From NCBI GenBank assembly GCA_019114645.1, contig DXFC01000190.1, forward strand, positions 1 to 10,284: 10,284 bases of DNA. Reading direction: 5' to 3'. Positions 1 to 6,186 of the stretch are shown here, piece by piece (the stretch's first letter is position 1; every line of letters begins with the position of its first letter). The notes under the pieces are model-generated. The model saw only the letters and a program-made list of their open reading frames with translations, was not told the origin of the DNA and did no database searches. The stretch comes from Candidatus Halomonas stercoripullorum (GTDB taxonomy: Bacteria; Pseudomonadota; Gammaproteobacteria; Pseudomonadales; Halomonadaceae). Position numbers and translations under genes: made by a program.

Positions 1-85
1 GGTGAAGCAGCGGCACGGGGTAGTAAATTTCCAGCCAGTCGCCCTGGGTGTTCTGGGTACCGATTCCGAAGGCAAAGCTCAGCAT
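1..85 (-). CDS. dapD: 2,3,4,5-tetrahydropyridine-2,6-dicarboxylate N-succinyltransferase, N-terminal fragment
   Basis: Only the first 28 codons are in the window; the gene runs off the left edge. The visible start reads MLSFAFGIGTQNTQGDW and then LEIYYPVPLL. This closely resembles the N-terminus of the Pseudomonas-type DapD (LAFGVGTQN, then WLEVFYALPLL), which differs from the E. coli-type DapD start. DapD transfers succinyl from succinyl-CoA to tetrahydrodipicolinate in the lysine and diaminopimelate pathway, in the cytoplasm. The ATG at 83-85 is the only ATG, GTG or TTG in this frame after the in-frame stop that ends the upstream yffB, so the start is well fixed, although the ribosome binding site is weak. 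The gap to yffB is 33 bases, which suggests cotranscription. The left-handed beta-helix catalytic domain cannot be seen. The identification rests on a short match. Confidence 0.75.
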   Translation of the reverse strand, partial: MLSFAFGIGTQNTQGDWLEIYYPVPLLH

Positions 86-118
86 GAGGGGTCTCGCTCT
101 GGCAGAGGGTGGCGTGGC

Positions 119-463
119 TCAGGCTTTCAGGTCGTCATAGTCGCCGTCGCGATAGCCCAGGCGTATTTCGGTGCCGGTATCGAGCAGCGGCCGCTTGAGC
201 AGCGTGGGGTTGGCCATGAACAGTGCCCGCGCCTTGTTGGCATCGACATCCTGCCTCTCTTCCTCGGGAAGGTTGCGCCAGGTGGTGCTGCGTCGATTGA
301 GCACTTCCAGCACCGGCACGCGCTCCAGGATGTGTTCAAGCAGCGCGGCGGAAAGGCCGTCGTCGCGCAGGTCGTGAAACGTGTAGGGAATGCCCTTCCC
401 GTCCAGGGCCCTGCGCGCCTTGCGGCAGGTGTCGCAGTTCTTGATTCCGTAGAGGGTCGCCAT
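119..463 (-). CDS. yffB: ArsC/Spx-fold reductase-like protein, YffB family
   Basis: A protein of 114 residues that starts MATLYGIKNCDTCRKARRAL. This matches the thioredoxin-fold ArsC/Spx/YffB group in length and at both ends (KRPLL with Arg91 and Pro92, then RLGY near the C-terminus). The biochemical role of YffB proteins is not well settled. They resemble arsenate reductase, but a glutathione-dependent thiol reductase role has been suggested, and true arsenate reduction should not be assumed. The only cysteines are Cys10 and Cys13 in a CDTC motif, spaced like the redox pair of Spx. E. coli YffB, as I recall it, has CDTI. The start at 461-463 is preceded by AAGGAG (474 to 469) at 5-base spacing, which decides against the longer reading that begins near 508. 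It lies 58 bases after glnD and 33 before dapD, a neighbourhood common in Pseudomonas relatives. A near-consensus promoter lies immediately upstream. Confidence 0.88.
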   Translation of the reverse strand: MATLYGIKNCDTCRKARRALDGKGIPYTFHDLRDDGLSAALLEHILERVPVLEVLNRRSTTWRNLPEEERQDVDANKARALFMANPTLLKRPLLDTGTEIRLGYRDGDYDDLKA

Positions 464-479
464 CGGTACTCCTTCAATT

Positions 480-508
480 ATTATAGGGAGGCCTTGCCTA
501 GGCCTCAA
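480..508 (-). promoter_or_regulatory. Predicted sigma-70 promoter for yffB-dapD
   Basis: On the minus strand TTGAGG (508 to 503) and a perfect TATAAT (485 to 480) are separated by 17 bases. Transcription would begin near 473-474, at the AAGGAG ribosome binding site of yffB, giving a leader of only about 10-11 bases. Activity is inferred from the sequence alone. Confidence 0.55.
488..506 (-). other. Hairpin between glnD and yffB
   Basis: GAGGCCT (488-494) and AGGCCTC (500-506) form a perfect 7 bp stem with a 5-base loop, 15 bases after the glnD stop. On the minus strand it is followed by CCTATAATAATT rather than a T-run, so it is at best a weak glnD terminator. It occupies most of the spacer and part of the -35 of the predicted yffB promoter. 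Confidence 0.4.
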
Positions 509-521
509 ACCGGGTGCAGGT

Positions 522-3203
522 TCACTGCGTCACGTCGAGCTCTTCAATCAAACGCTGGCGCAGGCGCTGCTGGTGCCCGGGGTCGGTCAGCGCCGCGCCC
601 GTCTTGTCGGTGATATAGAATACGTCCTCGACGCGTTCGCCCAGGGTGGCGATCTTGGCCGCCGTCAGGGCAATATTCTGCTCCATGAAGATGCGTCCTA
701 CCCGGGCCAGTAAGCCGGGACGGTCGGGTGCGGTCAATTCCAGCAGGGTACGGGCGTTGGCCGGGTCCTGCTCGATGAGTACCCGGGTGGGCACCTTGAA
801 GTGGCGCAACTGTCGCGGTGTATGTCGCGTGACGATGTGAGGATAGTCGTCGGGGTCGTCGAGCTCTTCCACCAGGTGAACGCGGATCTCCTCGATACGT
901 TGAGGGTCGCGAATGGCGCGGCCCTGGTCGTCGAGGACGATGAAGGTGTTAAGGGTCCAGTCGTTACTTGAAGTGGCGATACGCGCATCCTGGATCGACA
1001 GCCCCAACTGCTCCATGGCCGCCGCAGTGGCGGCAAACAGGTCATCTACCGAGCGGGTATGGATGAATACCTTGGTGCCGCCTTCGGCCATGGTGTCGCT
1101 GGGTGCGCTGATCAGGACCAGGGGCAATACCGACTCGTGGTGATCGAGAATGCCCTGGGTCTGCCAGGCGATTTCGCTGGGGGCATACTGCAGGAAGTAC
1201 TCTTCCCCGAGCTGCCGCCACAGACGGTCGACCCGCTGAATATCGGCACCCAGCGCGGCCAGCAGGGCTCGCGCTTCGGTGCGGGTTTCATGCACCCATT
1301 CGTCACGCTCAAGCGGGTTATCCAGGCCGCGGCGCAGCGCACGCCGGGTTTCCGTATATAGCTGCTGCAGCAGTGAGGCACGCCAGCCGTTCCATAGCGT
1401 CGGGTTGGTGGCGTTGATGTCGGCTACCGTCAGTACGTAGAGGTAGTCCAGGCGGCTCTCGTCACCCATCAGGGTGGCAAATTCGCGAATCACATCGGGA
1501 TCGGTGATATCGCGTTTCTGGGCGACCAGCGACAGGGTGAGATGGTGCTCAACTAGCCAGCTCACCAGGCGGGTGTCGCGACTGGAAAGGCCGTGCTGCT
1601 CGGCAAAATGCTCAACATCACGGGCGCCGAGCAGCGAATGATCGCCTCCCCGGCCCTTGCCGACATCGTGAAAGAGGCCGGCAATCCATAGCAATTCCAG
1701 CTTGGGTAACTGGGGCGCCAGAGCCGAGGCCAGCGGGAACGACTCGCGGGCTTCGGGCTGACGAAAATGGTGAATGAACTTGAGCAGATGCAGGGTATGG
1801 GCGTCCACGGTATAGATGTGGAAGAGGTCATGCTGCATCAGGCCCACTGCCTGGCCGAAAGCCGGCAGGTATTTGCCCAGCACGCCGTAGCGATTCATGC
1901 GCCGCAACTGGCGCGCGACGTTACCCCCCGAACGCAGCAGTGCCAGGAACAGCTGTTGATGATGAGGGTTGGCGCGGTAGAGATCATCGATCAAGTGACG
2001 GTGATCGCGAATCAGGCGGATGGTGTCGGCGCGTACTCCCTCGATCTCTGGATGCTCCGCCATCAGCAGAAACAGTTCGAGCAGTGCGGACGGGTGGTCG
2101 CGAAATACCGAGCGTGTGCGTGCCTTGATGTAGCTGCCTTCAATCTCGAAACGTTCATTGAGCACCACCGTTTCCAGTTTTTCGCCATCGCGCAGAATCG
2201 CCTCGTCGAAGTGCTGCAGCAACATGTCGTTGAGGCCGGCAAGTGCGGTTACGTGGCGGTAGTAGCGGTGCATGAACTGCTCGACGGCGAGCCGCTCGGG
2301 GGTGTCGTGAAAGCCGAACTGCTTGGCAATGGCACGCTGGTGGTCGAACAACAGGCGGTCCTCGGCGCGTCCGGCCATGATGTGCAGCGCATAGCGCACT
2401 TGCCAAAGAAATGCCTGGCCCTGGCTCAGGATGCGTAGCTCGGCATCGTTCATGAAGCCGTTGGCTACCAGTTCGCTGTAATGCTGGCTGCCGAAGTAGC
2501 GTTTGGCCACCCAGCCGATCATTTGAATGTCGCGCAACCCCCCGGGTGAGCTCTTGATGTTGGGTTCGAGCAGATATTCAGAGTTGTTGAAGCGTCGATG
2601 GCGGGCAATCTGTTCCTGCCACTTGGCGGCATAGAACTGCTCTGCCGGCCACATCTGCTGAGCGGCGATACGCGTCTTCATCCGTGTGCGCAAGCTCTCA
2701 GGGCCGGCCAGTGTGCGCGACTCCATCAGGTTGGTGATGATGGTGAGGTCGTTGGCGGCTTCACGCTCGCAGTCAGCCAGCGAGCGTACGCTGTGGCCGA
2801 TCTCCAGGCCGATATCCCAGAGCAGGGTAATGAAAGCGGTCAGTGACTGGCGGTAGGGCGTGTCGTCATCATGCTCCAGTAGCAGCATCAGGTCGATATC
2901 GGAGTGCGGATGCAGCTCACCACGCCCATATCCGCCTACCGCCAGCAGTGCCACACCGGCGTCGGGCCAGGCGTAGAGTGACCAGGCCGCCTGTAGAAGC
3001 TGGTCGAGGCACCAGGCGCGGCCATGCACCAGATCGCGAATATCGGTCCCGGCAAGAAAGCGGGCGTCGAGCCGGGCCTGGATCTCGCTCAGCGCCGTCC
3101 TGAACGGCGCAATGGGCGAGCGGGCGTTATTCAGCTGACGCCGGAAGGCGCCGATATCAAACAGCGTCGTATCGGGCGTGAAGCGATAGTGGTGCAGGAG
3201 CAT
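522..3203 (-). CDS. glnD: Bifunctional [protein-PII] uridylyltransferase / uridylyl-removing enzyme
   Basis: A protein of 893 residues, close to the 890 of E. coli GlnD. It senses glutamine and adds UMP to, or removes it from, PII proteins (GlnB/GlnK), thereby controlling glutamine synthetase and nitrogen regulation in the cytoplasm. All domains are visible. The nucleotidyltransferase motif GGYGRGELHPHSDID lies at residues 90-104, with metal-binding Asp102 and Asp104. A conserved block containing EPNIKSSPGGLRDI follows. The HD hydrolase domain carries GLFHDVGKGRGGDH with His512 and Asp513. Two ACT domains follow at roughly 706-785 and 815-893; the second contains DRPGLLARVGRIF. The start at 3203 is the only plausible one. 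The reading frame stays open to 3614, but that extension overlaps map and has no GlnD-like sequence. No strong ribosome binding site is seen. The 11-base gap to map suggests coupling or cotranscription. Confidence 0.97.
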   Translation of the reverse strand: MLLHHYRFTPDTTLFDIGAFRRQLNNARSPIAPFRTALSEIQARLDARFLAGTDIRDLVHGRAWCLDQLLQAAWSLYAWPDAGVALLAVGGYGRGELHPHSDIDLMLLLEHDDDTPYRQSLTAFITLLWDIGLEIGHSVRSLADCEREAANDLTIITNLMESRTLAGPESLRTRMKTRIAAQQMWPAEQFYAAKWQEQIARHRRFNNSEYLLEPNIKSSPGGLRDIQMIGWVAKRYFGSQHYSELVANGFMNDAELRILSQGQAFLWQVRYALHIMAGRAEDRLLFDHQRAIAKQFGFHDTPERLAVEQFMHRYYRHVTALAGLNDMLLQHFDEAILRDGEKLETVVLNERFEIEGSYIKARTRSVFRDHPSALLELFLLMAEHPEIEGVRADTIRLIRDHRHLIDDLYRANPHHQQLFLALLRSGGNVARQLRRMNRYGVLGKYLPAFGQAVGLMQHDLFHIYTVDAHTLHLLKFIHHFRQPEARESFPLASALAPQLPKLELLWIAGLFHDVGKGRGGDHSLLGARDVEHFAEQHGLSSRDTRLVSWLVEHHLTLSLVAQKRDITDPDVIREFATLMGDESRLDYLYVLTVADINATNPTLWNGWRASLLQQLYTETRRALRRGLDNPLERDEWVHETRTEARALLAALGADIQRVDRLWRQLGEEYFLQYAPSEIAWQTQGILDHHESVLPLVLISAPSDTMAEGGTKVFIHTRSVDDLFAATAAAMEQLGLSIQDARIATSSNDWTLNTFIVLDDQGRAIRDPQRIEEIRVHLVEELDDPDDYPHIVTRHTPRQLRHFKVPTRVLIEQDPANARTLLELTAPDRPGLLARVGRIFMEQNIALTAAKIATLGERVEDVFYITDKTGAALTDPGHQQRLRQRLIEELDVTQ

Positions 3204-3214
3204 GCGGGCTTGGC

Positions 3215-4006
3215 TCAGTGATCGAGAAAGGTGAAGTCTTCCTCTTGCCGGGCCGTGAGAACCTCGACGCCAGTCTCTGTCACCAGCAAGGTGTGCTCCC
3301 ACTGTGCGGTGAGGCTCTTGTCGCGGGTGACGGCGGTCCAGCCGTCGCGCAGTACCTTGGTCTGGTGGCTGCCGACATTGATCATCGGCTCGATGGTCAG
3401 GCACATGCCGGCCGCCAGTGTGGCGTCGGCTTCGGGAGCATAACCGTCGTAATGCAGTACCTGGGGATCTTCGTGAAAACCGGCGCCGATGCCGTGACCG
3501 CAAAAGTCGCGCACCACCGAGTAACCATTGGCCTCGGCATGTTGTTGAATGGCGCGTGCCAGGGTGGAAAGGCGCACTCCCGGGCGCACCAGGGCGATGC
3601 TCTTGTAGAGACACTCCTGGGTCACGCGGCAGAGCCGTTCGCCCTGGATGTTTTCGCCCACGATATACATCGCGCTGGTGTCACCGTGGTAACCGTCAGC
3701 GGTTTTGACCGTGACATCGATATTCATGATGTCGCCTTTCTTCAATTTCTTGGCGTCATCAGGAATGCCGTGGCAGACCACATGATTGATCGAGGTGCAT
3801 ACCGATTTGGGAAAGCCGTGATAGTTGAGGGACGCTGGCGTGGAGCCCAGCTCGTCCACGATGAAATCGTGGCACAGGCGGTCAAGTTCACCGGTAGAGA
3901 CCCCCGCCTGCACGTGGGGGGCGATCATTTCCATTACACGAGCGGCCTGGCGGCCCGCCTCACGCATCTTTTCGATCTCGTCGGGCGTCTTGATGGGTAT
4001 GTTCAT
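3215..4006 (-). CDS. map: Methionine aminopeptidase, type I
   Basis: A protein of 263 residues (E. coli Map has 264) that removes the initiator methionine from new proteins as they leave the ribosome. The pita-bread fold metallopeptidase signature is complete. By alignment the five metal ligands are Asp97, Asp108, His171, Glu206 and Glu237, and the catalytic histidines His79 (in NHVVCHGIP) and His178 (in GFHEDP) are present. The start at 4004-4006 gives MNIPIKTPDEIEKMREAG, which aligns with the family N-terminus; the extra 22 codons upstream in frame have no homology. The ribosome binding site is weak (GAGA, 4014 to 4011). The gene diverges from rpsB, an arrangement shared with E. coli and Pseudomonas, and is followed after 11 bases by glnD. 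Confidence 0.97.
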   Translation of the reverse strand: MNIPIKTPDEIEKMREAGRQAARVMEMIAPHVQAGVSTGELDRLCHDFIVDELGSTPASLNYHGFPKSVCTSINHVVCHGIPDDAKKLKKGDIMNIDVTVKTADGYHGDTSAMYIVGENIQGERLCRVTQECLYKSIALVRPGVRLSTLARAIQQHAEANGYSVVRDFCGHGIGAGFHEDPQVLHYDGYAPEADATLAAGMCLTIEPMINVGSHQTKVLRDGWTAVTRDKSLTAQWEHTLLVTETGVEVLTARQEEDFTFLDH

Positions 4007-4067
4007 GGAATCTCGTTTCAGAGGGTTGCAAGGCTGCTGTTTGCCGAGGTGAACGGCACCGGGCGAC

Positions 4068-4096
4068 TTCATCTCGTAGATGAACTATGGTATAAA
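4068..4096 (+). promoter_or_regulatory. Extended -10 promoter for rpsB-tsf
   Basis: TGGTATAAA at 4088-4096 is an extended -10 element (TGn followed by TATAAA). A weak -35 (TTCATC, 4068-4073) lies 17 bases upstream. The following sequence, GCCGCGCGC, is a GC-rich discriminator of the kind found at growth-rate and ppGpp-controlled promoters of ribosomal genes. Transcription would start near 4103, giving a leader of about 236 bases. Confidence 0.6.
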
Positions 4097-4115
4097 GCCG
4101 CGCGCTTTCCTGCAA
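4087..4115 (-). promoter_or_regulatory. Possible divergent promoter for map
   Basis: On the minus strand TTGCAG (4115 to 4110) and TACCAT (4092 to 4087) are 17 bases apart, which would give a map leader of about 74 bases. The matches are partial (TTG only in the -35; 4 of 6 in the -10). CATAGT a few bases downstream is an alternative -10. It overlaps the rpsB promoter on the other strand, so the two polymerases would compete if both sites are real. Confidence 0.35.
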
Positions 4116-4338
4116 ACGTTGCCCGGTACATGCCGGTGCTATCGGACACAGTAAGGTGTGGGTAGCGAGCCATGTAGTATGCTATCTGGTTCGCGCCAAT
4201 CCATTAATCGCCTTGAAAACACACACGTACCGGCACATGGTCCCGGGTGCTGTCGCGCTTTCTCTGAAAATATCGAGAGACCCGACAGTCGGATCCATGG
4301 GGTGCGTGGAGGCCTAACCCGATTTTCAGGAGTCATCC
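4103..4338 (+). promoter_or_regulatory. Structured rpsB leader, candidate S2-responsive element (t44/tff-like position)
   Basis: Three pairings can be drawn by eye. A long-range helix joins TGCCGGTGC (4131-4139) to GTACCGGCA (4227-4235), 9 bp with one G-U, possibly extended inside by GTGTG (4156-4160) with CACAC (4222-4226). Within it GCGAGCCA (4165-4172) pairs with TGGTTCGC (4187-4194), 8 bp with one G-U, topped by a short TAG/CTA stem. A 3' hairpin pairs CTGTCG (4250-4255) with CGACAG (4283-4288), enclosing TCTCT/AGAGA (4261-4265 with 4276-4280). In E. coli the rpsB leader between map and rpsB, also detected as the small RNA t44/tff, mediates repression by free S2 and is reported as conserved in gammaproteobacteria. 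Homology here is inferred from position and fold, not from a covariance search. The rpsB ribosome binding site AGGAG is at 4328-4332. Confidence 0.5.
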
Positions 4339-5085
4339 ATGGCACATGTCAACATGCGCGACCTGCTCAAGGCAGGTGCACACTTTGGTCACCAGACCCG
4401 TTACTGGAACCCGAAGATGGCCAAGTACATCTTCGGTGCCCGCAACAAGATTCACATCATTAACCTCGAGCACACGCTTCCGGCGCTCAACGAGGTGATC
4501 GATGTGGTCGAAAAAATGGCCGCTTCCAACAACAAGATCCTGTTCGTGGGCACCAAGCGCAGCGCGAGCAAGATCATCAAGGAAGAAGCCAACCGGGTGG
4601 GCCAGCCGTTCGTCAACCACCGCTGGCTCGGTGGCATGCTGACCAACTACAAGACCATTCGTCAGTCGATCAAGCGCCTGCGTGATCTCGAAGGTATGCG
4701 TGAAGACGGTACTTTCGACAAGCTGACCAAGAAAGAGGTTCTGATGGCGACCCGCGAGCAGGACAAGCTCGAGCGTTCCATCGGTGGTATCAAGGAGATG
4801 GGCGGGCTGCCCGACGCGCTGTTCGTGATCGATGTTGACCATGAGCGTATCGCCATCAATGAGGCGAACAAGCTCGGTATTCCGGTCATCGGTGTGGTGG
4901 ATACCAACTCCGATCCGGATGGTGTCGACTACGTGATTCCCGGCAACGACGACTCCATCCGGGCGATCCAGATCTACGTCAAGGCCATCGCTGATGCTTG
5001 TGGCCGGGCGAAGGAAGGCCGTCCTGACGAGTTTGTCGAGGTCACTGAAGGCGAAAGCGACGCTCCGGCTGCCGCAGCCGAGTGA
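4339..5085 (+). CDS. rpsB: 30S ribosomal protein S2 (uS2)
   Basis: A protein of 248 residues, close to E. coli S2 in length. It binds late to the 30S subunit near S1 and is needed for S1 assembly and translation initiation. Signature segments include MRDLLKAGAHFGHQTRYWNP at residues 6-25, then FVGTKRSASK, FVNHRWLGGMLTNYKTIRQS, GTFDKLTKKE, GGLPDALFVIDVDHE and VVDTNSDPDGVDYVIPGNDD. The tail is Ala/Glu-rich and poorly conserved, as usual. The ATG at 4339 has AGGAG at 6-base spacing. Codon use is strongly biased: TTA, CTA and TCA are avoided, which leaves a long spurious open frame on the opposite strand. It is transcribed with tsf and probably repressed by its own product through the leader. Confidence 0.98.
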   Translation: MAHVNMRDLLKAGAHFGHQTRYWNPKMAKYIFGARNKIHIINLEHTLPALNEVIDVVEKMAASNNKILFVGTKRSASKIIKEEANRVGQPFVNHRWLGGMLTNYKTIRQSIKRLRDLEGMREDGTFDKLTKKEVLMATREQDKLERSIGGIKEMGGLPDALFVIDVDHERIAINEANKLGIPVIGVVDTNSDPDGVDYVIPGNDDSIRAIQIYVKAIADACGRAKEGRPDEFVEVTEGESDAPAAAAE

Positions 5086-5093
5086 CATTGAGT

Positions 5094-5114
5094 CGCCGGG
5101 CCCGGCGCCCGGCG
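5094..5114 (+). terminator. GC-rich hairpin between rpsB and tsf, possible attenuator
   Basis: CGCCGGGC (5094-5101) and GCCCGGCG (5107-5114) form a perfect 8 bp all-G/C stem with a 5-base loop, starting 8 bases after the rpsB stop. No T-run follows (CTCTCATCTCG), so full intrinsic termination is unlikely. Partial attenuation, an mRNA end-stabilising role or an RNase site is more plausible. Confidence 0.45.
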
Positions 5115-5166
5115 CTCTCATCTCGTGTCGAACGTACCGGGTTCCCATATTCAGGAGGAGAATATC

Positions 5167-6036
5167 ATGGCAGCGATCACTGCTTCCCAAGTCAAGGAGC
5201 TGCGCGAGCGTACCGGACTGGGCATGATGGAGTGCAAAAAAGCACTCACTGAAGCCAATGGCGATATCGAAGTTGCTATCGATAACCTGCGCAAGAGCTC
5301 GGGCCTGAAGGCCGCCAAGAAGGCCGGCCGTACTGCCGCTGAAGGTGTTGTGGTGACACGTGTTGCCGAAGATGCCAGCTACGGTGTGGTGGTCGAGATC
5401 AACTCCGAGACCGATTTTGTGGCTCGTGACGACAACTTCAAGGGCTTTGCCGACAAGGTGGCCGATGCTTTCTTCGCTGCCAAGAGCGAAGACGTGGCGG
5501 CGGTCATGGCTGGCGAGCTGGAAGATGCCCGCGAGCAGCTGGTGCAGAAGATCGGCGAGAATATCGGTGTGCGTCGCTGTGCCGTCGTTGAGGCGCCGCA
5601 AGGTGCGCTGGTAGGCGAGTACGTCCACGGCGGTCGTATCGGTGTGCTCACCGTATTGCAGGGCGCTAACCCCGAAGTGGCCAAGGACGTTGCCATGCAC
5701 GTGGCTGCGATCAACCCGGCGGTAGCACGTCCCGAGGATATGCCGCAGGAGCAACTCGACAAGGAAAAGGCGATCATCCTGGCCCAGCCTGACATGGCCG
5801 GCAAGCCAGCGGAAATTGCCGAGAAGATGGTTGGCGGTCGTTTGAAGAAGTACCTGGCCGAAAACAGCCTGACCGAGCAGCCTTTCGTCAAGGACCCGAA
5901 TGAGTCCGTGGCGGCATTCGTCAAGGCTGCTGGTGGCGAGGTCGTCAGCTTCATCCGTTTCGAAGTGGGTGAAGGCATCGAGAAGGAAGAGGTCGACTTC
6001 GCTGCGGAAGTCATGGAACAAGCTGGCCGTCGCTAA
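5167..6036 (+). CDS. tsf: Translation elongation factor Ts
   Basis: A protein of 289 residues that acts as the guanine-nucleotide exchange factor for EF-Tu in the cytoplasm. The N-terminal UBA-like domain carries LRERTGLGMMECKKAL at residues 12-27. The core domain carries INSETDFVARDDNF at 78-91, with the conserved Thr82-Asp83-Phe84 that contacts EF-Tu. The dimerisation/coiled-coil region and the C-terminal module (EQPFVKDPNESV, then FIRFEVGEGIEKE) follow. The ATG at 5167 is preceded by a very strong ribosome binding site, AGGAGGAG at 5153-5160, with 6-base spacing, which rules out the upstream in-frame start at 5125. It follows rpsB by 81 bases holding one hairpin and precedes pyrH by 150 bases holding two. 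Length and motifs are intact. Confidence 0.98.
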   Translation: MAAITASQVKELRERTGLGMMECKKALTEANGDIEVAIDNLRKSSGLKAAKKAGRTAAEGVVVTRVAEDASYGVVVEINSETDFVARDDNFKGFADKVADAFFAAKSEDVAAVMAGELEDAREQLVQKIGENIGVRRCAVVEAPQGALVGEYVHGGRIGVLTVLQGANPEVAKDVAMHVAAINPAVARPEDMPQEQLDKEKAIILAQPDMAGKPAEIAEKMVGGRLKKYLAENSLTEQPFVKDPNESVAAFVKAAGGEVVSFIRFEVGEGIEKEEVDFAAEVMEQAGRR

Positions 6037-6060
6037 GGTCAGAAGTTTCAGCTCGAAAAC

Positions 6061-6082
6061 GGCGTGCGCGAGAGCGCACGCC
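6061..6082 (+). terminator. First of two tandem hairpins after tsf
   Basis: GGCGTGCGC (6061-6069) and GCGCACGCC (6074-6082) form a perfect 9 bp stem closed by GAGA, a GNRA tetraloop. It is preceded by AAAAC and followed by TTCTC. The stem is strong but the T-run is poor, so it looks like a partial terminator of rpsB-tsf, or a 3'-end stabiliser, rather than a complete stop. Confidence 0.55.
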
Positions 6083-6088
6083 TTCTCG

Positions 6089-6110
6089 TATCCGGCTATC
6101 GTGCCGGATA
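6089..6110 (+). other. Second of two tandem hairpins after tsf
   Basis: TATCCGGC (6089-6096) and GCCGGATA (6103-6110) form a perfect 8 bp stem with a 6-base loop (TATCGT), starting 6 bases after the previous hairpin. No T-run follows. No clear promoter for pyrH is visible in the remaining 76 bases before its start. Confidence 0.45.
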
Positions 6111-6186
6111 AGCGTCGCGGCGAAAGCCAGGCGGCGCGCACAGAAAGGCAGATTGCTTTATTCCCTTGATGCCCAGGAGAGTCGCC

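Noticed and set aside
2..613. A 203-codon plus-strand open frame across dapD, yffB and the end of glnD
   Set aside because: It runs antisense over three recognisable genes, including the gaps between them, and its product has no recognisable features.
1767..2438. A 223-codon plus-strand open frame opposite glnD
   Set aside because: It lies entirely within the conserved GlnD coding region and has no family signature; it is a composition effect of GC-rich DNA.
3204..3614. N-terminal extension of glnD to 3614
   Set aside because: The added residues are Arg/His-rich, overlap the 3' half of map in another frame and have no counterpart in GlnD, whose normal length is reached from 3203.
3218..4165. 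A 315-codon plus-strand open frame opposite map
   Set aside because: It is the mirror of a clearly conserved map gene, with no ribosome binding site and no recognisable protein features.
4179..4184. TATGCT as a second rpsB -10 element
   Set aside because: No acceptable -35 lies 15-19 bases upstream, and the bases fall in the loop region of the leader hairpin at 4165-4194.
4333..6141. A 602-codon open frame on the minus strand, antisense to both rpsB and tsf
   Set aside because: Its codons lie exactly opposite the sense codons of rpsB and tsf, which share one frame (their starts are 828 bases apart). Antisense stops there need sense TTA, CTA or TCA codons, which highly expressed GC-rich genes avoid. 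The translated product shows no recognisable domain and has an odd His/Leu-rich composition.
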